Below, one piece after another: positions 8,636 to 13,723 of a DNA stretch of 13,723 nucleotides (the stretch's first letter is position 1; every line of letters starts with the position of its first letter). The stretch is taken from positions 1-13,723 of the forward strand of contig JBBQUT010000064.1 in the NCBI GenBank assembly GCA_038212215.1. The letters are read 5' to 3'. The position numbers and the translations under genes were made by a program. This DNA is from JALZAI01 sp038212215. GTDB taxonomy: Bacteria > Actinomycetota > Actinomycetes > Mycobacteriales > Jatrophihabitantaceae. The notes under the pieces were generated by a model. It did not search any database, was not told the origin of the DNA, and worked only from the letters and a program-made list of their open reading frames with translations.

Positions 8636-9595
8636 AGTGAGTACGCGCTAGTCGTCCTACCGAACCGGGTGCGCACCGAGGAGGAATACCTAAAGGTGCG
8701 ACGCCCCGGTCGTGGCCTCGCGCTCGACCGCGCGAAACGAGCCGCTGTCTGGAAGCTCTTCGACGCCTACCGCGCGCACGGGCGGATTGACGGATCGCTC
8801 GACTTCACCGAAGCAGCCGCCGTCGCCGCCGCCTATCTTGACGCGAATCCCGATCAGCGTCCCGCCGATCACGTGCTCGTTGACGAGACGCAGGACCTGA
8901 CTCCGTCGCAGTTGATGCTCGTGCGCGCCCTCGTGCCGCCTGCCAAGAACGATGTGTTCCTGGCCGAGGACTCACACCAGCGCATCTACGGACCGCGCGT
9001 CGTCCTAGGGCGCTGCGGAATCAAGATTGTCGGACGTTCGCAGCGTCTGACGTTGAACTACCGCACCACGGCTCAGAACCTGCGTTATGCGATGTCGGTA
9101 CTCGATGGTGGCGACTATGTGGATCTGGAGGAAGAGCCGGAGGTAACGGGCTACCGATCAGCCCGGACCGGTCCGTCACCCCGCGTAGACGACACTGACG
9201 GTTTGGACGCCGAGCTGGACGCGATCGTTGAGCAGGCCCGGACATGGCTAGCCGAGTCAACCCCCGCGGGCACGATCGCCGTCCTCGTCCCAGACCGTTT
9301 CCAGCGTGATCGAGTGACCAAACGGCTTACCGAATCCGGCGTCTTGGCGCGGGCGGTGGATTCCGATGCGCCGCCGGAGGACCGGGTGGCCGTGATGACG
9401 ATGCACCGAGCCAAAGGAACGGAGTTCCGCAAGGTGATCATCGCTGACGTCGGCTTCGTCTCCCCTGCGCAGAAGGCGCGACTGGAGGCGATGGACCCGT
9501 CTGAGCGCAAGGACGCTGAGCTGCGGACCCGATCGCTCCAATACGTTGCGGCGACCCGTGCGCGGGACGAGCTGGTCGTGCTTCGGCGATCATGA
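8633..9595 (+). CDS. UvrD/Rep helicase, C-terminal half (frameshifted gene)
   Basis: This frame carries the rest of the superfamily 1A helicase. In order, it has EEYLKVRRPGRGLALDRAKR, HVLVDETQD (Walker B, about 85 codons in), FLAEDSHQRIYG (motif III), LNYRTTAQN (motif IV), IAVLVPDRFQRD, VMTMHRAKGTEF (motif V) and QYVAATRARDELVV (motif VI). There is no Walker A, which is in the preceding frame. ATG 8633 overlaps the preceding TGA. TTG 8630 is an alternative start one codon earlier. Similarity clearly runs upstream of both starts, so neither is likely to be the original start. If both halves are made through the TGATG overlap, they might assemble into a split helicase. A pseudogene is the simpler reading. 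The role is inferred to be unwinding or processing DNA together with the large helicase. Confidence 0.83.
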   Translation: MSEYALVVLPNRVRTEEEYLKVRRPGRGLALDRAKRAAVWKLFDAYRAHGRIDGSLDFTEAAAVAAAYLDANPDQRPADHVLVDETQDLTPSQLMLVRALVPPAKNDVFLAEDSHQRIYGPRVVLGRCGIKIVGRSQRLTLNYRTTAQNLRYAMSVLDGGDYVDLEEEPEVTGYRSARTGPSPRVDDTDGLDAELDAIVEQARTWLAESTPAGTIAVLVPDRFQRDRVTKRLTESGVLARAVDSDAPPEDRVAVMTMHRAKGTEFRKVIIADVGFVSPAQKARLEAMDPSERKDAELRTRSLQYVAATRARDELVVLRRS

Positions 9596-10059
9596 TGGGC
9601 AAGCCGACCATCGGACGCGTGAGCCCCTCACCGATGGACCAGTACCGACGTCGACTACGCCTGCTCGCTGAAACCGAACGATTTCTCCAACGCGCTTTGA
9701 CGCGTGGCGACGCAGTCAAAATCGCAAATCTACGACGTGAAGTAGGGGTGGCTATTCGTAGCGTCGTGATGGCCAAGCAGAATGTCAAGAAGAAACCCAA
9801 CGCAACAACCAAGGGCGCAGAGCCGATTCGCGAGGCAAGCGAGCCCGCAGCCGGTTGGTCTGTCGACTCAGGTGTTCGCTACTCCCTCGATCCGGACGCC
9901 GATCAGCGCACCGTGTGGGTGTTCAAGACCAGCACGAGCTTCCACCGCCGCGACTGCCACTTCGTCGAGGGGCGGGATGGGGCAGTACAGATCCCTATTG
10001 GTACTGCGCGGAAACGCGGTCTCGAACGATGTATGCACTGCGTCCCGACGGTGCGCTGA
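9592..10059 (+). CDS. Small protein with Ada-like HxxxC...CxxC zinc motif
   Basis: This is a 155-residue protein whose ATG overlaps the UvrD stop by four bases (ATGA), making it the last member of the overlapping gene chain. Residues 1 to about 60 are basic and probably helical (MDQYRRRLRLLAETERFLQR). Residues 65 to 95 are a Lys/Ser-rich linker. The end is compact: VWVFKTSTSFHRRDCHF, then ARKRGLERCMHC. H118, C122, C147 and C150 could bind one zinc. The spacing and the pattern xHxxxC(H)xxV...A...GLxxCxxC resemble the metal-binding module of Ada and the small Cys modules attached to some thermonuclease-like proteins. I do not recognise a named family for the whole chain. The context suggests a DNA-binding accessory subunit of the helicase machine. 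No good ribosome binding site is visible, consistent with coupling. Confidence 0.75.
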   Translation: MMGKPTIGRVSPSPMDQYRRRLRLLAETERFLQRALTRGDAVKIANLRREVGVAIRSVVMAKQNVKKKPNATTKGAEPIREASEPAAGWSVDSGVRYSLDPDADQRTVWVFKTSTSFHRRDCHFVEGRDGAVQIPIGTARKRGLERCMHCVPTVR

Positions 10060-10083
10060 CCATCTCACCAAGCAGATAGGAAC

Positions 10084-11880
10084 ATGGTTATGGCCAAGTA
10101 TTCAGTGACTCAATCGGCGGTCACACAGCTTCTTGCAGACGTCCGCAGCGATCGTATTGCCATCCCGGAGCTGCAACGACCGTTCGTCTGGGACAGCATC
10201 AAAGTGCGCGACCTGATGGATTCGCTCTATAAGGGCTACCCGGTGGGCTACCTGATCGCCTGGCAGTCGGTTGGGGCCGCGCTCAAGGGTGGCAAGGTAG
10301 CGGCGCACCAGCAGATCCTGATCGACGGCCAGCAGCGAATCACGGCGTTGCGGGCGGCGGTGGCCGGCCTCCCTGTTGTGAACAAGAGCTATCGCCAGAT
10401 TCGCATCGTCATCGCCTTCAACCCCATGACCGAAGAGTTTGCGACGGCCACTCCGGTGATTCGCAAGAACCCGGAATGGATACCCGACATCAGCACGTTC
10501 TTCAATGCTGAGTCTACGTTCACCTTCATTCGTGAGTACTTTGGCGGGAACCAAGGAGCTGACCAGCGGCTCGTCGAGACGAACATTGCCAAGCTTGAGG
10601 GCATCAAGAACGCTCAGATCGGGATCATTGCCCTGACCGATGATCTGGACATCGAAACCGTGTCGGAGATCTTCATCCGCATCAACTCAAAGGGTGTCCC
10701 GCTCAGCAGCGCGGACTTCGCGATGAGCAAGATCGCGACGTATGGCGACCGGGGTCGCAACATTCGCAAGCTAATCGACTACTTCTGCCACCTGGCAGTC
10801 GCACCGCACGTGTATGCGGACATCAAGGAGAACGACGAGGAGTTCGCTCGCACGTCCTACCTGAACGCGATCTCATGGTTGCGCGACGATTCCGGCGATC
10901 TCTACGATCCGACCTACGGTGACGTGATCCGCGTTGCCGGGCTCGTGGGCTTCAGCCGAGGCAAGGCGTCCGCGATAGTCAGCGAGCTGTCGGGCCGCGA
11001 CCCCAGCACACGCACGGTGGACGAGTCTCTGATCCCCATCGCGTACGACCGCCTCGAGACGGCACTGCTTCAAATCGTGAAGAAGTACCACTTCGAGAAC
11101 TTCCTAATGATGGTCAAGTCGGCGGGTTTTATCGAGGCAGGAATGATTGGGTCGAAGAACGTTTTGAACTTTGCCTATGCCCTGTACCTCCGGCTTCGCG
11201 AAGACAGTTCGATGTCCGAGGGCGAACGGAAGCGAATCGTACGTCGTTGGTTCGTTCTGTCCATGCTGACCGGTCGGCACTCGGGCAGCTTCGAGTCGAC
11301 GTGGGAGCAGGACATCCGTCGAATCACCACCCAAGGTGCCGCTAATTACCTGAAGCAACTCGAGGAGGCGGAACTGTCGGACGCGTTCTGGTCAGTCACC
11401 CTTCCCGCTGCACTGGAAACGACCAGCACGGTAAGCCCGTTCTTCCAAACCTTCCTTGCTGCGCAGGTCTCATCCGGCGCTCGTGGATTCCTCTCAAAGA
11501 GCATCACCGTGGCGGCGATGCTTCAGCAGTCCGGCGACATCCACCACATCGTCCCGAAGGACTACTTGCAGAAGAACGGCTTTCCCGATCGTGGTGACTA
11601 CAACCAGGTCGCAAACTACGCACTGACCGAGACGTCGATCAACATCAGCATATCTAACAAGCCACCAGCGAAATACATGTCCGAGGTTGCCCGCCAGATC
11701 GAGTTAGGCGCGCTCGCCCTGGGCGAGATTACCGACCGCGCAGATCTCGCCGACAACTTCGCCGAGAACGCTGTGCCCCCTGGCCTGGATGAAGTAATAG
11801 CCGGCTCCTATCCCGAGTTCCTAGCCGCGCGTCGCAAACTCATGGCGGCCGTCATCCGCGACTATTACCAGCGTCTGTAG
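10084..11880 (+). CDS. GmrSD-type restriction protein (DUF262 NTPase plus HNH/DUF1524)
   Basis: This 598-residue protein follows the zinc protein by 24 bases. The DUF262 half is marked by IPELQRPFVWD (27-37), GYPVGYLI and LIDGQQRITAL with D81-G82-Q83-Q84-R85, the ParB/sulfiredoxin-like NTPase signature, then IFIRINSKGVPLSSADFAMSK. The C-terminal half carries a ββα-metal HNH motif of the DUF1524 type: DIHHIVPKDYL (D485, H487, H488) followed by N507 and N511 and then NISISNKPPAKYM. Proteins with this pair act as type IV restriction enzymes (GmrSD, BrxU) on modified phage DNA, or as SspE on unmodified DNA beside phosphorothioation. Here it probably complements the methylation-based system against phages with modified bases. 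ATG 10084 has a weak AGATAGGA upstream; ATG 10090 is the alternative. The gene is full length and all key residues are present. It looks somewhat less GC-rich than the helicase gene. Confidence 0.88.
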   Translation: MVMAKYSVTQSAVTQLLADVRSDRIAIPELQRPFVWDSIKVRDLMDSLYKGYPVGYLIAWQSVGAALKGGKVAAHQQILIDGQQRITALRAAVAGLPVVNKSYRQIRIVIAFNPMTEEFATATPVIRKNPEWIPDISTFFNAESTFTFIREYFGGNQGADQRLVETNIAKLEGIKNAQIGIIALTDDLDIETVSEIFIRINSKGVPLSSADFAMSKIATYGDRGRNIRKLIDYFCHLAVAPHVYADIKENDEEFARTSYLNAISWLRDDSGDLYDPTYGDVIRVAGLVGFSRGKASAIVSELSGRDPSTRTVDESLIPIAYDRLETALLQIVKKYHFENFLMMVKSAGFIEAGMIGSKNVLNFAYALYLRLREDSSMSEGERKRIVRRWFVLSMLTGRHSGSFESTWEQDIRRITTQGAANYLKQLEEAELSDAFWSVTLPAALETTSTVSPFFQTFLAAQVSSGARGFLSKSITVAAMLQQSGDIHHIVPKDYLQKNGFPDRGDYNQVANYALTETSINISISNKPPAKYMSEVARQIELGALALGEITDRADLADNFAENAVPPGLDEVIAGSYPEFLAARRKLMAAVIRDYYQRL

Positions 11881-11953
11881 CGCGCTATGGGGAACGCTGA
11901 ACCGCAGGTCTGCCTAGTCTGTTCACTGCAGCTCGCGTACGACGCACCGGTAT

Positions 11954-11958
11954 GGAGG
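11954..11958 (+). promoter_or_regulatory. Shine-Dalgarno GGAGG for the ATG at 11963
   Basis: GGAGG lies four bases before ATG 11963. It is the strongest separate ribosome binding site after 7432 and shows that this gene is translated independently of the GmrSD gene. The 82-bp gap before it (11881-11962) could also hold a promoter, but I see no convincing -35/-10 pair. Confidence 0.6.
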
Positions 11959-11962
11959 CGAT

Positions 11963-13450
11963 ATGGTCACTGCGAAGATGCGTGCCGGTGCTGAGGCGTT
12001 GGCCGAGCAGGTCCGTGCGGCGGATCAGGCTGAACAGCGGCGCAGCTGGCGCAAGGTCACCACCATCATGTCTGCCTTCGGGATAAGTCGCCTCACGCCG
12101 TCGGCTCGCGAGTCTGTGGCCGAAGTGCTGATCAGCGTAGGTTTGGAATGCGAGCCTGGATTCGACGTCGTTGCCCGTTCGGGAACAGTTCGTCTCTCAG
12201 TAGCTGCGCCGGTCGACGGTGAGCTGTCGCCAAGGTCTGGAGTGCCGACGGACAAGCCCGGCGGTGTCGGCGCGATCGACTCTGTTCTTTCGCGGATCGA
12301 GCTGTGGTCTCCCGGCGTCGGGCCGAGAGCACATGTACCACTCACGGATCGGCCACCCGGAACATTCCTCGTTGCAGACGTTCCTCCTGGGGAGGACGCC
12401 GCGACGGTCTACGCGGCCATGGCGCCAATGTGTCGGTACGAGCTGCTCTCCGAGATGGTTGAAGACCTCATGGACGCCGACGAGATCCCGAAGGTCAACT
12501 TCGAGGTGGGTTGGAGGGCACGCGTCGTGTCCGTCTTCGGAGCGAACGTGGAAGACGAACCGGGTACCGATGGCTTGACTGCCGGCGATAACAAGGCGGG
12601 AACGGTCTTCTTCGACATGGTCGAGATGGTTGTCGGTAGCGACTGGTTGATCATGTGCTGGCACAACGCGGTCAAGCTGCCTCCGGTCGGGAATCCGACC
12701 GACGCAAAGTCCAAGCTGCGTGAGTCGGTTCTGACCGGTGTCGCGACCCGATGGGCGGATTCTGGTGAGACCTCTGCTGATTTCGCCATGTTGGTCGGTT
12801 TGGAGCTGATGCGCGTGCACGAGGCCGCACAGTCGAACATCGCCACCTGGTTGGAGCTCTGGGAATCCGCCTTCGCCCAGGCCAGCCAGCTTCCTACGGA
12901 CGCGACAGGTGTGGACCTCGACCCGGCGTTGCAGATCGAGACCGAGACGCTGAAGTCCGTGCGTCGTGTACTGGGTGAATTCCGCAAGCGAATTCAAGCA
13001 CAGGATTCGTCCCGCCATTCGGCGATCGACCGCAAGTGGCTCCCTGGTGTGACAATCGCCGGCGCCGAAGATGAGATGCGGTCGTTCATTGCTCAGGCGA
13101 CCACACGGGTCGACGCCGCGGCCCAGTCATTGCGCGGCGCCACCGAACTGTTGACCATGTCGCAGGTTCGTGAGCAACTGCAACTCGCGCGTCGTGCCCA
13201 GATGGAGGCTGAAGCCGCACGGGTCGAAGCGAAAAGAGAACAGGCGAACACCGAACGGTTCCAACAGGTATTGACCGTGCTCGGTGCAATCCTGCTCGGG
13301 CCCGGCCTAGTCGCGGCGATCTATGGCGCCAACGTCGACCTCCCCGGCAGAGATCGGCTGGCAGGGACCGTCATCCTCATCGTCGGCATGGTCGTGGTCA
13401 GCGCGCTCTCGCTCGTGTTGGTCCGCGTGGTCCAACGACGACACAGGTAG
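11963..13450 (+). CDS. CorA-like two-helix membrane protein, candidate membrane effector
   Basis: This 495-residue protein has three visible parts. Residues about 25 to 75 look like a small winged-helix fold (WRKVTTIMSAFGISRLTPSARES, then VAEVLISVGLECEP). Residues 110 to 390 are a soluble region I cannot assign. Residues 396 to 434 form a charged helix, probably a coiled coil (EAEAARVEAKREQANTERF). Two membrane helices follow, about 436-453 and 466-490. They are joined by a short loop, I453-Y454-G455-A456-N457 then DLPG, and the chain ends in RRHR. Two C-terminal helices with a YGMN loop define CorA magnesium channels. Here Met is replaced by Ala, which departs from the selectivity signature, and the N-terminal region is not recognisably the CorA cytoplasmic domain. 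Such CorA-like hairpins occur as effectors in other bacterial conflict systems. A membrane-disrupting abortive role is inferred from location beside restriction genes. Confidence 0.7.
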   Translation: MVTAKMRAGAEALAEQVRAADQAEQRRSWRKVTTIMSAFGISRLTPSARESVAEVLISVGLECEPGFDVVARSGTVRLSVAAPVDGELSPRSGVPTDKPGGVGAIDSVLSRIELWSPGVGPRAHVPLTDRPPGTFLVADVPPGEDAATVYAAMAPMCRYELLSEMVEDLMDADEIPKVNFEVGWRARVVSVFGANVEDEPGTDGLTAGDNKAGTVFFDMVEMVVGSDWLIMCWHNAVKLPPVGNPTDAKSKLRESVLTGVATRWADSGETSADFAMLVGLELMRVHEAAQSNIATWLELWESAFAQASQLPTDATGVDLDPALQIETETLKSVRRVLGEFRKRIQAQDSSRHSAIDRKWLPGVTIAGAEDEMRSFIAQATTRVDAAAQSLRGATELLTMSQVREQLQLARRAQMEAEAARVEAKREQANTERFQQVLTVLGAILLGPGLVAAIYGANVDLPGRDRLAGTVILIVGMVVVSALSLVLVRVVQRRHR

Positions 13451-13502
13451 TCGGGATAGCCCGGGCGCATTGGCGTCTAGAAGTAAGGCGGAGATCAGTC
13501 GT

Positions 13503-13527
13503 CGCGTCGAGTATCGATCGCGTTTTT
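13503..13527 (+). terminator. Rho-independent terminator after the CorA-like gene
   Basis: CGCGTCGA (13503-13510) pairs with TCGA-T-CGCG (13514-13522), leaving the three-base loop GTA and one bulged T, and is followed by five T residues (13523-13527). It lies 53 bases after the CorA-like stop codon and before any further gene, which fits the end of the island transcript. The stem is only eight pairs, so its strength is moderate. Confidence 0.6.
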
Positions 13528-13557
13528 ACTCACCAACTCCGAGTGGGAGACGACCAC

Positions 13558-13602
13558 ATGACAAAGGTTCCATCGATCTTCTGCCTAGTACTGCAGCCGT
13601 AG
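13558..13602 (+). pseudogene. Possible first codons of a further gene, cut by the right IS copy
   Basis: ATG 13558 has GGGAGA seven bases upstream and starts just after the terminator. It encodes MTKVPSIFC before entering the repeat at 13585, where the frame runs into TAG 13600-13602 after 14 codons. A sensible ribosome binding site and start so close to the junction suggest that a gene began here and was interrupted, mirroring the truncated methyltransferase at the other end. Too little is left to identify it, and chance occurrence is possible. Confidence 0.3.
13585..13588. other. CTAG at the right IS junction (putative target site)
   Basis: These are the first four bases of the right repeat copy, the mirror of 137-140. 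The island sequence reads TTCTGC then CTAG then TACTGCAG. See the left junction for the target-site argument. Confidence 0.5.
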
Positions 13603-13723
13603 ATCGTGATTTTTGATGTTGGAGCCGCGGTGATCAGCGTTTCTGCCGGGTGTGAGGCGGCCACCGGGCGAGCATCGATTGTTTGTGTGGAACAACGAGA
13701 ACGCCGCGGTGGCCGCGGCTCAC
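13585..13723. repeat. Right copy of the 139-bp terminal inverted repeat (probable IS end)
   Basis: This is the exact reverse complement of bases 2-140. Reading 5' to 3' it runs from the junction out of the window. In the + strand one frame stays open to the window edge, ending LFVWNNENAAVAAAH, which could be the beginning of element-encoded protein, but I could not assign it. The opposite strand holds the alternative reading described for the left copy. Whichever end of the element this is, both copies show the same end to the island, so the two elements lie in opposite orientation. Confidence 0.9.

Noticed and set aside
11881..11962. Promoter in the gap before the CorA-like gene
   Set aside because: TAGTCT is present, but no convincing -35 partner lies at the right distance, so I did not call it.
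12197..13018. 273-residue open frame on the - strand
   Set aside because: It lies antisense to the CorA-like gene, shows no recognisable motif and has low-complexity composition typical of antisense frames in high-GC DNA.
13459..13469. GCCCGGGC palindrome as a terminator
   Set aside because: It is short, has no loop space and no T run after it; the hairpin at 13503 is the better candidate.
1..13723. CRISPR array, tRNA or rRNA genes, phage att sites
   Set aside because: No regularly spaced direct repeats, no cloverleaf-like segment and no direct repeat of attachment-site type were seen; the only large repeat is the terminal inverted pair.

Overview
The window is high-GC DNA with GTG and TTG starts, tightly overlapping genes and actinobacterial-looking proteins. 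It most likely comes from an actinomycete, though no sequence here fixes the genus. All recognisable genes lie on the + strand and belong to a phage-defence (restriction) island.

The outermost bases are a perfect 139-bp inverted repeat (2-140 against 13585-13723). Each copy ends at a CTAG tetranucleotide, and non-repeated sequence starts immediately after it. This looks like the same end of one insertion sequence sitting on both sides of the island in opposite orientation. The bodies of those elements lie outside the window. The left copy cuts directly into the C-terminal part of an Eco57I/PglX-type adenine DNA methyltransferase (143-1069). The right copy cuts into what may be the first codons of a further gene (13558-).

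Between the repeats there is a chain of overlapping genes. First is the methyltransferase remnant. Next is a 2127-residue DEAD/DEAH helicase with a C-terminal DUF1998/MZB region and weak nuclease-like tail domains (1066-7449), resembling DruE of Druantia or a fusion of DISARM DrmA and DrmB. Then comes a UvrD-type superfamily 1 helicase with a RelE-like N-terminal domain, split into two open frames by an apparent single-base frameshift near 8628 (7449-8633 and 8633-9595). The chain ends with a 155-residue protein carrying an Ada-like HxxxC...CxxC zinc motif (9592-10059). Every junction overlaps by 1 to 4 bases, so this is one operon encoding one modification/restriction machine. A GmrSD-type (DUF262 plus HNH/DUF1524) restriction protein follows after 24 bp (10084-11880). 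A 495-residue protein with a CorA-like two-helix membrane end (YGAN in place of YGMN) follows after 82 bp (11963-13450). A hairpin followed by five T residues at 13503-13527 probably terminates the transcript.

The inferred logic is that the methyltransferase marked self DNA, the two helicases and the zinc protein processed unmarked phage DNA, the GmrSD protein attacked modified DNA, and the CorA-like protein may act at the membrane as a last-resort effector. As it stands the system looks damaged, with the methyltransferase beheaded and the UvrD helicase frameshifted. It may therefore be a decaying island or a contig bounded by IS copies. The combination of a DruE-like helicase, an Eco57I methyltransferase, a RelE-UvrD helicase and an Ada-like zinc protein does not match a canonical Druantia or DISARM layout that I can recall.
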